64,000 nucleotides of DNA from Aegilops tauschii subsp. strangulata (taxonomy: Eukaryota; Streptophyta; Magnoliopsida; Poales; Poaceae): positions 450,585,793 to 450,649,792 of the forward strand of contig NC_053037.3 in assembly GCF_002575655.3 (NCBI RefSeq), in the 5' to 3' direction. Position numbers and translations under genes: made by a program. Positions 33,365 through 44,375 of the stretch are shown here, in pieces; the first letter of the stretch is position 1; each line of letters starts with the position of its first letter. The notes beneath the pieces were generated by a model. It did no database searches, was not told the origin of the DNA, and saw nothing but the letters and a program-made list of their open reading frames with translations.

Positions 33365-34027
33365 ATGGAATTGAGGTTGCATCATATTATTGATCATCTT
33401 TATAATATCTTTCTTGAAAATGATGGTTCAGAAAATTGTGCTCAATTGTTAGAAGAAGAAGTCAACAAAATGTTTGGCACAAAATATTTGAATGATGAGC
33501 ATGATTGCAATGTTGTTTGTATGAATTCTCTGAATATCCATGATGCTAATGATATGCAAAGCTACAAGCTTGGGGATGCTATATTTGATGAAGATGATAT
33601 TTTTACTCCCCCAAGTTTTGATGAGAAAATTTATTATGATGAAAGCATGCCTCCTATTTATGATGATTATATTCACTAAAGTTGGTTTGGAAGAGTGTCA
33701 ACTCTAGGTACTAGTGATCCCACTATTTTGGAGGGTGTTGAATCTTATTGTAATAATTATGGAGGTGGATTTGGAGAGGTCATGACTTTATTTAGTGATG
33801 AATCCACTATTTCGAAAGAGGTTTCAATTGATTATTATGAGAACAAAGTTGCTATCTATGATGATTATGGTGATGAAATGTATGCTATAAAGAATAATGA
33901 TAACCATGAAACTTGTCATCATGATTTTAATTTTCAATCCCATGATAGTTATTTTGTTGAGTTTGCTCCCACTACTATTCATGAAAATAAATTTTCTTAT
34001 GTGGAGAGTAGTAAAATTTATATGCTT
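33365..34027 (+). pseudogene. Acidic ORF pair of non-autonomous element A
   Basis: The first ORF, 33365-33679, starts MELRLHHIIDHLYNIFLEN and ends at TAA. The same frame resumes and runs through 33695-34030 as one acidic, Tyr/Asp-rich, low-complexity product (for example EVSIDYYENKVAIYDDYGDE). I see no gag, zinc knuckle or enzyme motif. It is typical of large non-autonomous Triticeae Gypsy families whose single ORF has no known role. The stop after DDYIH marks it as decayed. Confidence 0.55.
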
Positions 34028-34030
34028 TAG

Positions 34031-37000
34031 TGTCATGAAAAGAATGCTTTATGTGATGGTTATATTGTTGAATTTCTTCATGATGCTACTGAAAATTATT
34101 ATGAGGGAGGAACTTATGCTTGTAGGAATTGCAATAATATCAAGTTCCTCTCTTTATGTTGAAAGTTTTGAAGTTGTGCTTGTTTTGCCTTCCTATGCTA
34201 GTTGATTCTTGCTCCCACAAATTTTTTGCTCACAAAATCCCTATGCATAGGAAGTGGGTTAGACTTAAATGTGCCTGCCATGTGCTTCATGATGCTCTCT
34301 TTATGTTTCAATTCTTATATTTTATGCGAGCATCATTGAAATCATCATGCCTAGCTAAAAGGCATTAAAGAAAAGCGCTTGTTGGGAGACAACCCAACAC
34401 TTTTACTTAATATTTTTGTGTGTTAACATGATTATGCTACTGTATTGATCATGTTTCATTGCTTTTGTTTCAATAAAGTTCCAAGTAAAGCCTTTGGGAT
34501 CATGTTGGGTGATAGTTCGTTTGATCTTTCTGAAAAACAGAAACTTTTGCGTTCAGGAAAACAATTCTCATTTTTAACAGAAGCGCAATAAAATGCTGAT
34601 TATTTTTGCAGAAGATTAATAGATAAATTACCCAGGTTTTTCTATTTTTTCAGAATTTATGGACTAGAAGAAGTATGGTAGTTATCCAGGTCATTACAGA
34701 CTGTTCTGTTTTTGACAGATTCTGTTTTCAATGCATAGTTTGCTTGTTTTCAAGTTTCTATGGCTTATATTGCTCAATATAAATTGTGGAAATGATATGC
34801 TATAGTAGGCATTGTGTGAGAACAATTATGAATCTTGTCTTTGGCAGTACCAAAAGTGGAATGGTTTGCTCTTTATCATACTAACCTATCTCACAAAGTT
34901 CCGTTAAGTTTTGTGTGATTGAGGTTTTCAAGTTTTGGGTGAGATATCGATATGAGGAGAATAAGGAGTGACAAGAAACTAATATTGGGGATTCCAAAGT
35001 CACCCCAAAGTGATATTCAAGGAATATCCAAGCAACTAAGCTTGGGGATGCCCCGGAAGGCATCCCCTCTTTCGTCTCCAATATTATCGGTAACATCACT
35101 TGGAGCTATGTTTTCATTCGTCACATGATATGTGTTTTGCTTGAAGCATCAATTTATTTTTTTAGGATTGGCTTGCTGTCATTTATAATAATTTTTTGCA
35201 TCTTTTATTTCAATAAAAGTGGCATTGATAGCCTTTGCCATGCTTATTTTGCAAGTCTACATGTTGCTGTTTGAAAACAGAAAGTTTACTGCTGTTGCAA
35301 AAATTCCCTAGAAAAGTTAGAATGTGATAAAATGTTGAAACTTTTTGCATAATAAGATCTGATAAATTGTCTACAGTGTGGTAGAATTTCATAATGTTTG
35401 GAGTTGAATAAGTATTTATACTCTTGCATTCTTTACAAACTGTACTGTTTTGGCAGATTGCTGTTATGTTTGCATTGTTTGCATAAGTTTGCTTGTTTAA
35501 TGATTCTATTTGAGGATAGGAGTACTAAATATGCACAGACATTTAGTATGCAATGTTGAATAATAATTTTAGTGATTTGCCACAGTATAGAATGATAAGG
35601 TTATTGCATTGGTTTATACTAACTTATCTCACGAGTTCTTGTTGAGTTTTGTGTGGATGAAGCTTTTGAGATTTAGGGAAACCGTGATATAAAAGGAATT
35701 AAGGAGACACAAAAGATCAAGCTTGGGGATGCCCAAGGCACCCCAAAATAATATTTCAAGAAGTCTCAAGCATCTAAGCTTGGGGATGCCCCTGTAGGCA
35801 TCCCACCTTTCTTCTTCAACAATTACCGGTTAGTATCAGTTGAGCCTAAGTTTTTGCTTCTTCACATGATGTGTGCTATCCTTGGAATGTTATTTTTTTT
35901 GTTTTTTTGCTGTTTTAATAAATTACTTAGATCTGAAAGTTTTTAAATAAAATAGAGTCCTCAAATAGTTGCCAGGGAGGCTAGGTAAGCGGCACACACA
36001 TCCCGTCAACGAAGCTCTTTTCTATGGAATTGCTCTAGTGCTTCACTTATATCCTATGAGTAAATCGTTGAATGAATTGAATATCATGAAGTTGAGATTA
36101 TATGTTCATATCATACCTAGTAGTAGCTTCACATTGGGTTTAGAAAGTGAAATCTTTTGAAGCTTGACAATCACAATACTGGTCATACAAGCAATTCAAG
36201 AATAATTAGTAGAAGGAAGAGAACTTTCACATGCAAATATACCATCCTAGAAATCTTTTGTGATTATGAGCCCCCATCAAAATATTATATGCCAAAATTG
36301 TTGACATTGGACAAGGAAGACAACGTAATGGTTTATGTTTGTTCATATTCACATAGAAGTTATATTGTCATAGATCCTTCAACATGTGGTGCTTGCCCCC
36401 CATCTTTGCTAGCCACAAATTCTGCACCAAGTACAGATACTACTTGTGCATCCAAAAACCCTTAAACCCAAATCTTATTTTCAAGAGTCCACCATACCTG
36501 CCTAGGTATTGAATAAGATCCTTCAAGTAATTTCTCATCGGTGCAATAAGGCAATAAAAATTGCTTCTAAAAGTGTTAGATCATTTAGTGTAAGAGAAAA
36601 TTGAGCGTTGTACGAACTTGTGATGGCAAAGAATAAAAGTGGCAGACTGCATAATAAAGGTTGCTATCATGAAGGGCAATATAACGTGACGTTCTTTTGC
36701 ACTAAGGGGTTGAGCATACAAACAAATAAGCGCATGGCAACCTCTGCTTCCCTCTGCGAAGGGCCTATATTTTACTTTTATGTATTTACTTTTATGCAAA
36801 GAGTCAAAGTTTTTCTCTCTATTCCTTTTTATTTTTCTCTTTTGGCAAGCATCATATGGTGAGGAAAGATCTAGGCACATATATCCAGTTGGATATGGGT
36901 AGCATGAGTTATTATTGTTGACATCACCCTTGAGGTGAATGTGTTGGGAGGAAAAACAATAAGCCCCTATCTTTCTATGTATCTGGTTTAAACGTTTTGC

Positions 37001-37312
37001 TCATGTGTACGCGGTGAGTGTTAGAAATCATAGAAGACTATATGATGGTTGAGTATGTGAAGCTCTTACTTAAATTTTGTTGAATAAGTTGAATTCCATT
37101 TGCTTGGTGACTGAGAACATAGGTTGTTGGGAACCTTAACATGTGAATGGGTTGCTACTTTAACATGAGAAATTTTATAAGAAAGAATTGCTGTTATGAT
37201 GCTAGGAAAAGTGATTGAAATTATCATTGATCAAACTTATGCACTTTGCTAGCATTCACACTTCATAAATTATTTCTTTTATCATTTACCTACTCAAGGA
37301 CGAGTAGGAATT
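34031..37312 (+). other. Non-coding internal region of element A
   Basis: No supported ORF. It contains GCTTGTTGGGAGACAACCCAACA at 34378, which has a counterpart in element D at 44422. It also has several copies of AAGCTTGGGGATGC. Hairpins are listed separately. The 3' part (36200-36760) is related in places to the 3' region of E1 and C (for example GACAA.GAAGACAACGTAATGG..TATGTT). Confidence 0.65.
35038..35067 (+). other. Polypurine-like motif with perfect 9-bp hairpin in element A
   Basis: AAGCTTGGGGATGCC, loop CCGGAA, GGCATCCCC. The same structure occurs in element D at 45092-45121 and, with 8-bp arms, in A at 35783-35804. The function is unknown. Confidence 0.7.
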
Positions 37313-37326
37313 AAGCTTGGGGATGC
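37313..37326 (+). other. Polypurine tract of element A
   Basis: AAGCTTGGGGATGC lies directly before the 3' LTR. Confidence 0.8.
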
Positions 37327-38946
37327 TGATACGTCTCCAACGTATCTATAATTTATGAAGTATTCATGTTGTTATTTTATCATTCTTGGATGTTTTACAA
37401 TCATTTTATAGCAACTTTATATCATTTTTTGGGACTAACCTATTGACCCAGTGCCTAGTGCCAGTTGATGTTTTTTGCTTGTTTTTTTACATCACAGGAA
37501 ATCAATATCAAATGGAGTCCAAACACCGTGAAACTTTTCGTGGATTTTTTATGGACTGGAAGACCACCAATGGACCAGAGCAGCACCTAGGGGGTGCCCC
37601 GAGGGGGGCACACCCACCAGGGCACGCCTGGGGGCCCAGGTGCGCCCAGGTGGGTTGTGCCGACCTTAGTGGCCTCCCGCACCCCTCTTTACCCTATAAA
37701 TTCACAAATATTCCAAAAACCCTCAGGGTTACCCTAGATCAGAAGTTCCGCCGCCGCAAGACTCTGTAGCCACCGAAAAAAATCTAGATCCCATTCCGGC
37801 ACCCTGCCGGAGGGGGGAATCATCTCCGGTGGCCATCTTCATCATCTCGGCGGCCACCACGATGAGGAGGGAGTATTCCACCCTCGGGGCTGAGGGTTTG
37901 TACCAGTAGCTATGTGTTTAATCTCTCTCTCTCTCTCTCTCTCTCGTGTTCTTGAGATGTCACGATCTTGATGTATCGCGGGCTTTTTTAATATAGTTGG
38001 ATCCTACGGTGTTTTCCCCTCTCTATCTTGTTGTGATGAATTGAGTTTTTCCCTTTGATATTTTGTTGTTATCGGATTGAATACCTTTATGGATTTGAGA
38101 ACACTTGATACATGCCTTGCAATTGAATACTCGTGGTGACAATGGGGTATCGTATTGCTTCACTTGATATATGTTTTGGCACTCAACTCGCGGATTCCCG
38201 AGGTGACATTGGGGTAATCTATGCATAGGGGTTGATGCACGTTCTTGTCTTTGTTTCTCCGGTAGAAATCTTGGGCACACTTTGAAGTTCTTTGTGTTAG
38301 ATTGAGTATTATGAATATGAATTTGCTTTGGTGTTATTTTTGTACGAACTCTAGGATAGATCAAACGGAAAGAATAGCTTTGTGTTATTTTAGTACGAAC
38401 TCTTGAATAGATCGAACAGAAAGAATAGCTTTGAGGTGGTTTCGTACCCTACAAACAATTTATTCTTATGTTCTCCGCTAGATAGGAACTTTGGAGCGAT
38501 TCTTCGTTGCACGTTGAGGGATGGTTATATGATGTAATTATATTAGCACTGTTGAGAGATTGCACTAGCGAAAGTACGGACCCTAGGCCTCATTTCCAAG
38601 CATTGCAATACCGTTTTTGTGCCCGTTTACTATTTGCCACCTTGCTGTTTTTACTTATTCAGATTATAAAAATATACTTCTACCATCCATATTACACTTT
38701 TATCACCATCTTCGCCGAACTAGTGCACCTATACAATTTGCCATTGTATTGGGTGTGTTGGGGACACAAGAGGTTTCTTGTATTTGGTTGCAGGGTCGTT
38801 TGAGAGAGACCATTTCATCCTACACCTCTCACGTATTGATAAACCTTAGGTCATCCACTTGAGGGAAAATTGCTACTGTCCTACAAAACTCTGTGCTTGG
38901 AGGCCCAACACGTGTCTACAAGAATAAAGTTGCGTATTAGACATCA
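37327..38946 (+). repeat. 3' LTR of element A
   Basis: Complete LTR of 1620 bp, TGATACGTCTCCAACGTAT...GACATCA. It has TATAAA at 37695-37700 and (TC)12 at 37922-37945. It preserves the empty CACTA target site at about 38583-38591. Confidence 0.95.
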
Positions 38947-39690
38947 GAGGTGACGAGCAGCGCACACTGGGAGATGACATACATCGTGTCATTCTATGGA
39001 GAAAGAATTGAATTGTCTTTCCAAGGCCACTCACACTGCGTCAGCCGGCTCCTCCTCCATGTCTACCACCGCATCAGCAGACTCCCGCTCCTCCAAGTCA
39101 TCCACCGCCTCAGCAGACTCCCGCTCCTCCAAGTCCGCCAACGTGTCAGCCCACTCCTCCTCCTCCAAGTCCAGCAACGCGTTAGCCCACTCCTCCTCCT
39201 CCAAGTATGGCACCACGTCAGCCCAGTCCTCCTCCTCCAAGTCAGGCATCGTGTCAGCCGTCTCCGCCGCGTCAATGGGCTCCGCCGCCTAAGCAACAAC
39301 GGAAGAGAGGCGTCGCAGCTACGGCGGCTAGCGGTACAACAACAGGTAAGAAATTCAGATATGGTCCAAGGCTCAAGCCTCTTCCGAGGTTGCCTTACGA
39401 CCTGACTGAAGAGGGAAACAAAGCCGAAGTGAGGGCCCAATTGAAGGCCCATTTTGGACCGAAACCACCCCCGCCGCCAGAGGAGAAAGTACTTAAGCAT
39501 GTCATTGACCACTTTAGTCGTATAGATGAACCACTAGCTCCCAAGCATAGGGACTCAGACTATGAGCGCCAAATCAAGAAGTCATATCAAGCACAAAAAA
39601 AGGAGTCGAGCTCGAGCTCCAGCCAAGCAGCTGCCAAAAAAGCGGGAAAACTGTTCCCCGGCTGGGAGAACAGGCGGTGCAATCGATCCA
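38947..39690 (+). pseudogene. Relic of an older CACTA-type element protein gene, trapped between A and B
   Basis: The reading frame gives a Pro-rich repeat (units of about CQPSPPPPSP, 39040-39250), then KFRYGPRLKPLPRLPYDLTE, FGPKPPPPPEEKVLKHVIDH, DYERQIKKSYQAQKKE and, after a shift, VPRLGEQAVQSI just before 39690. This order is familiar from plant CACTA element proteins. A TAG near 39183 replaces a CAG repeat codon. The left end was cut off by insertion of A (GAGGT at 38947-38951 is the right duplication of A). The right end is the insertion site of B. Confidence 0.7.
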
Positions 39691-40585
39691 TGTCGGTGTT
39701 CTAGGAACAAGGGTCCCCATACTTGCCTGCCTGCGGCCCACGGCGTGGCTCCACTAGCGGCCGGGTACGGCCCATCTTCACCAGCAGACACTCAAGACCC
39801 TCGCGAGGCGGGCGACACAATACCTCCTCAAGGGCAGCCTTACTAGGCTGGCTCGCGTGGAGCAGAGAGATCAAGGAGAGGGGCACCTCGTGAGGTTCCC
39901 GTGACGTGAGCCATGATGACCAAGGCCAGGCGGGCGCCAGCGGGCGTAGAGTACTGGTTTCCTGTTCGATGCTAAAGGAGCAGGCGCGGGCGAGGAGTCC
40001 CGAGGCATCAGGCAAAGGTTTCCATATCGGCGACGACACCAAGACCAGCAGCACGGCAGGATGGAGGTCATCGCAGAGCCCACGACGGCGTCACCACTGG
40101 AGCCTTTGGTAGGCGAAGACCACCTTTTGTCAGGATAGCTTGTACTAGCTGTCCCCCTTCAAATTGGCCATTGTGGGATCCCTTCCCGCCTAATATTTGG
40201 GAAGAGGACCCAGGCCTCTATAAATAGGACTAGCCACCACCGTAGGAGGCAACTGATTTGGCCCCAACGGATCTGGGATCAGATCCATTCCACCCACACA
40301 CACACAAGCTCACCGAGTTCAAGAACACCTTTCCTCTGGAGGTAGCTCTTCCCTTGTACTTCTTCATTCCCAGCCTACTAGGCAATCCACCACACCACAC
40401 TGGAGTAGGGTATTACACCACATCGATGGCCTGAACCAGTATAAACACTTGTGTCCCTTGTTCTTCGGGTTCGGCGAGCTAGGCTTTGGGATCGTGGTGA
40501 GAGTGTGAGCTAGGGGGGAGAGAGATCTTCGTGCGCACCCCAGAGTTCAAACCTCAAGGGTTTTTCCGGAACCCGTAATCCGACA
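39691..40585 (+). repeat. 5' LTR of element B
   Basis: TGTCGGTGTTCTAGG...ATCCGACA, 895 bp. It is closely matched by 63236-64000. TATAAATA at 40219-40226 is the likely promoter element. Confidence 0.92.
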
Positions 40586-40586
40586 T

Positions 40587-40605
40587 TTGGCGGGCCAGGT
40601 AAAAG
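40587..40605 (+). other. Primer binding site region of element B
   Basis: TTGGCGGGCCAGGTAAAAG directly follows the LTR. It differs from the tRNA-Asp site of A, C, D and E1. I do not assign the primer tRNA. Confidence 0.6.
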
Positions 40606-40657
40606 TGCGCTGAAGCTTCCCTTCCATCGATCCACGTTCCACCGCTCCACCACGCCC

Positions 40658-41730
40658 ATGGCGGACATGTGTCGAGCTCGCGCCGAGCATCAGGCCGCCC
40701 TGGCCGCCTGTGTCGCTCAGACAGCCCCTGTCGGTGGGCCTCCCCGTCGTTCTCCATCAGCCGCCGCCAACGCCACCACCGGCCCAGCAGGAAACGAGCA
40801 GCAAGCATCCTTGCTGCACCCCTCTGTGCGGCGGGACGGCCGCACTACTACCCCATCGCTGCCTCCGGCCGGCTCGTCGTCCCACAAACGCGCAGGCCGC
40901 GCTGCTCATGGCACGCGAGCTCCTGCACTACCGCCCGGTCGATGACCTCTACGTGGACCGCATCATCGAGCTCGTCAGCGCCGCTGGGGGCTCCCCCACA
41001 CTGTCCCTCTCGCTGCCTCGCCCTCCTCCAGCTGCGGGCGATGCAGCTCACGGAGCGCCTCCGCCGCCTCCGCCCCAAGGTGGCGGCCTGGCACCCAGAC
41101 GCGCGGCCCCTCGGCGTGACCCGCCGCGTCGGGCACCTGCGCATGAAGAAGGAAGCTGCCAAGAAGTTCCCCGGCCGCGAGAAGACGCTCCCACACTCCC
41201 GGCGCCACCACGTCAAGACCGCGTGCCGCTTGCGGCAGCGGTGCGCGGGCATCAAGACCAAGCTCCGCCCCCACGGTGGGCCCCGGTGGCTACAGCAGGC
41301 TATCGTGCCTTCACTCTGGAGCTGCGTAGCATCGTTTGGCCAGGCAAGTTCAAGCCTCTACAAGCTGACCATCGAGGCGGCCAACGGCAACGAGAAAGTC
41401 ATGGCGAACTGGTTTCCCATGGCTCTCAAAGATGGTGCTCGCTCGTGGCTCCAGAACCTGCCCCCGGGTTTGATCTTCTCCTGGGGTGAGATGCGCGACC
41501 GCTTTGTCGCCAACTTCCAGGGCACTCACAACCGCCGGCCGGCCGCGGGTGACCTACGCCGCATCAAGCAGTGGCCAGGAGAGACCCTGCAGAAGTACAC
41601 CCAGCGCTTCAACATCGTTCGCCTCAAGATCCCCAAGGTGACGGACGAGGCCATCATCTCAGCATTCTCTGATGGCATCCTGATGTCAAGATGAAAGAGG
41701 AGCTCGCTATCCACGAGGAGCTATGCACGG
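40658..41730 (+). pseudogene. gag of element B, 5' part
   Basis: It starts MADMCRARAEHQAALAACVA at 40658 and shifts frame several times through a Pro/Arg-rich region. It then shows the Retrotrans_gag core AANGNEKVMANWFPMALKDG, ARSWLQNLPPG and WGEMRDRFVANFQGTHNRRP, then LRRIKQWPGETLQKYTQRFN. Insertion of D at 41731 splits the codons for EELCTALEMF. It encodes the particle protein and is non-functional. Confidence 0.8.
41726..41730. repeat. Left target-site duplication of D (CACGG)
   Basis: The right copy at 48775-48779 reads CACTG, so one base has mutated. The gag frame is restored when D and one copy are removed. Confidence 0.8.
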
Positions 41731-43314
41731 TGATACGTCTCCAACGTATCTATAATTTTTGATTGTTCCATGCTATTATATTATCTGTTTTGGATGTTTA
41801 ATGGGCTTTATTATACACTTTTATATTATTTTTGGGACTAACCTATTAACCGAAGGCCCAATGCAAATTGCTGTTTTTTGCCTATTTCAGTGTTTCGCAG
41901 AAAAGGAATATCAAACGGAGTCCAAACGGAATGGAACCTTAGGGAGAGTTATTTTTGGAACAAACGCAATCCACGAGACTTGTTGTGGAGGTCAAGAAAG
42001 AACCGAGGAGGCCACGAGGTAGGAGGGCGCGCCCAGGGGGTAGGCACGTCCCCCACCCTCGTGGGCCCCTCGTGGCTCCGCCGACCTACTTCTTTTGCCT
42101 ATATATACTCATATACCCTGAAAACATCTGAGAGCACCACCAAACCCTATTTCCACCACTGCAACCTTCTGTACCCGTGAGATCCCATCTTGGGGCCTTT
42201 TCCGGCACTCCGCCGGAGGGGGAATCGATCACGGAGGGCTTCTACATCAACACCATAGCCTCTCCGATGATGTGTAAGTAGTTTACCACAGACCTTCGGG
42301 TCCATAGTTATTAGCTAGGGCTTCTTCTCTCTCTTTGGATCTCAATACAAAGTTCTCCTCGGTCTTCTTGGAGATCTATTCGATGTAATTCTTTTTGTGG
42401 TGTGTTTGTCGAGATCCGATGAATTGTGGGTTTATGATCAAGATTATCTATGAACAATATTTGAATCTTCTCTGAATTCTTTTATGCATGATTTAATTAT
42501 CTTTGCAAGGCTCTTCGAATTATCAGTTTGGTTTGGCCTACTAGATTGATCTTTCTTGCAATGGGAGAAATGCTTAGCTTTGGACTCTATCTTGCGGTGT
42601 CCTTTCCCAGTGACAGCAGGGGCAGCAAGGCACGTATTGTATTGTTGCCATCGAGGATAAAAAGATGGGGTTTATATCAGATTGCTTGAGTTTATCCCTC
42701 TACATCAGGTCATCTTGCCTAATGCGTTACTCTGTTCGTATGAACTTAATACTCTAGATGCATGCTGGATAGCGGTCGATGTGTGGAGTAATAGTAGTAG
42801 ATGCAGAATCGTTTCGGTCTACTTGTCACGGACATGATGCCTATATATGTGATCATGCCTAGATATTCTCATAACTATGCGCTTTTCTATCAATTGCTCG
42901 ACAGTAATTCGTTCACCCACTGTAAATTATGCTATCTTGAGAGAAGCCACTAGTGAAACCTATGGCCCCCGGGTCTATCTTTCATCATTTTATCTTCCTA
43001 TCAATTTACTATTCCTTCTGTCTTTTATTTTGCAACCTTTACTTTCCAATCTATATCATAAAAATACCAAAAATATTTATCTTATTATCTCTATCAGATA
43101 TCACTTTTGCAAGTGGCCGTGGAGGGATTGACAACCCCTTTATAGCGTTGGTTGGAAGGTTCTTATTTGTTTGTGTAGGTACGAGGCGACTTGTGTGTAA
43201 CCTCCTACTGGATTGATACCTTGGTTCTCAAAACTGAGGGAAATACTTACGCTACTTTGCTGCATCACCCTTTCCTCTTCAAGGGAAAACCAACGCAGTG
43301 CTCAAGAGGTAGCA
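41731..43314 (+). repeat. 5' LTR of D
   Basis: 1584 bp, TATATATA at about 42100-42107. It matches 47208-48774, with small indels (for example the 42030 region, GCCCAGGGGGTAGGCACGT, is absent in the 3' copy). Confidence 0.95.
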
Positions 43315-43325
43315 AGAAGGATTTC

Positions 43326-43343
43326 TGGCGCCGTTGCCGGGGA
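43326..43343 (+). other. Primer binding site of D (tRNA-Asp)
   Basis: TGGCGCCGTTGCCGGGGA, a perfect match to the plant tRNA-Asp 3' end complement. Confidence 0.92.
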
Positions 43344-43529
43344 GGCTAATGCCAAGTCAAGACATACCAAGTACCCATCACAACTCTTATCCCTCGCATT
43401 ACATTATTTGCCATTTGCCTCTCGTTTTCCTCTCCCCCACTTCACCCTTGCCGTTTTATTTTCTCTCTTTTTTGTTCGCCCTTTTCCTTGCTTTTTGTGT
43501 GCTCGTTCTTTGTGCAATTTGCTGCCTTC

Positions 43530-44375
43530 ATGTCTAAAACTGGGGAGGTTATCATTGATAAGGATAGTGGTAATAACAAGGAAAACTTTGATGCTTTTGA
43601 TGATCCTAATGAAGAACCTACTATTTTACACACTAAAAGTTTTCAGATTGGTAGCGGTAATATTATTGGAAAAGGAGTTATTCAAGATTTCTTTACTTGT
43701 GCCGGTGCCCTACCCTCTATGGGTGGGTCTATTCTTCATAGAACTAGTAGTCTTGCGGATGCTATATCCTCTCTCGTAGTTGAACTTGAAAGACAATTTA
43801 TTCATATGCATCCTTGCATACAAAGGATTTTTCTAGAATTTTCCAATATCGAGCATTCTTCTGTTAAGCGAGCAGCTACTATCTTTTTGGCACATGAGTT
43901 CAGGTTTATAATGAAAGACGCCAATGAAATTTTTGCGCATTATAGGGTGGACGCTGGTTGTCCCCCCATTGAAGTTATCCTTTTTAATCAAGAAGACTTA
44001 ATGCGTTTACGATCTTTAGATCATGTTGCTTACAATGAAAACCTTAGAAAGAAGGTTCCTACCGATGTTCTAGTTAATAAAATTTCTGAACTCAACGATG
44101 ACTTTGCCATTCAGAACAACGAGTTAGGTTTTTCTCTTGAACAAAGGCTTATGACTTATTGCCAAAAGAATGCTTATAATGATGAATTGGTTGTGCAATA
44201 TAAGGGGCCAAAGGAGGAACCCATACCTCCCGAGCTTGATCTTGGGGACTTTTGTCCCATTAAATTTAGCCCTTTCGATTACTTTTGCTTGCCACAAAGA
44301 AAACTTGCTGCTGAACGTAGGGAATATGAGATGAGTTTCCGCAATTTGCCCTACCATTATTATGATAATACGTAG
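43530..44375 (+). CDS. Single ORF of non-autonomous element D
   Basis: An intact ORF of 281 residues starting MSKTGEVIIDKDSGNNKEN. An in-frame upstream ATG at 43488 would add a hydrophobic 14-residue leader, but the context favours 43530. It has a largely acidic N-terminus, a helical middle (LADAISSLVVELERQFIHMH, then FLEFSNIEHSSVKRAATIF) and a C-terminus ending LPYHYYDNT. No zinc knuckle, protease or polymerase motif is seen. It may be a diverged gag-like product kept by a non-autonomous family. The open frame despite the age of the element is notable. Confidence 0.65.
   Translation: MSKTGEVIIDKDSGNNKENFDAFDDPNEEPTILHTKSFQIGSGNIIGKGVIQDFFTCAGALPSMGGSILHRTSSLADAISSLVVELERQFIHMHPCIQRIFLEFSNIEHSSVKRAATIFLAHEFRFIMKDANEIFAHYRVDAGCPPIEVILFNQEDLMRLRSLDHVAYNENLRKKVPTDVLVNKISELNDDFAIQNNELGFSLEQRLMTYCQKNAYNDELVVQYKGPKEEPIPPELDLGDFCPIKFSPFDYFCLPQRKLAAERREYEMSFRNLPYHYYDNT

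Larger units (their letters stand above)
1..38946 (+). mobile_element. Element A: non-autonomous Gypsy-type LTR retrotransposon, left end outside window
   Basis: The 5' LTR is seen as 1-879 plus 32881-33242 and is split by the CACTA element. The complete 3' LTR is 37327-38946. Base 1 of the window aligns with base 37719 of the 3' LTR, so about 392 bases of the 5' LTR lie outside the window. The LTR begins TGATACG and ends ACATCA. A tRNA-Asp type primer site follows the 5' LTR and a polypurine tract precedes the 3' LTR. The internal region, 33243-37326, holds only short acidic ORFs and no reverse transcriptase or integrase, so the element cannot have moved by itself. GAGGT follows the 3' LTR; its left partner is outside the window. 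The exact family name is not assigned. Confidence 0.9.

Noticed and set aside
39563..40083. Short ORFs in the LTR of B (also near 63050-63791)
   Set aside because: They are LTR sequence present in both copies with different lengths and frames; no evidence of a product.
40669..41694. 341-residue ORF overlapping the gag of B in another frame
   Set aside because: The first two thirds are Arg/Pro-rich shadow sequence. Only the last third, where it enters the true gag frame after a frameshift, is coding, and it is annotated as such.
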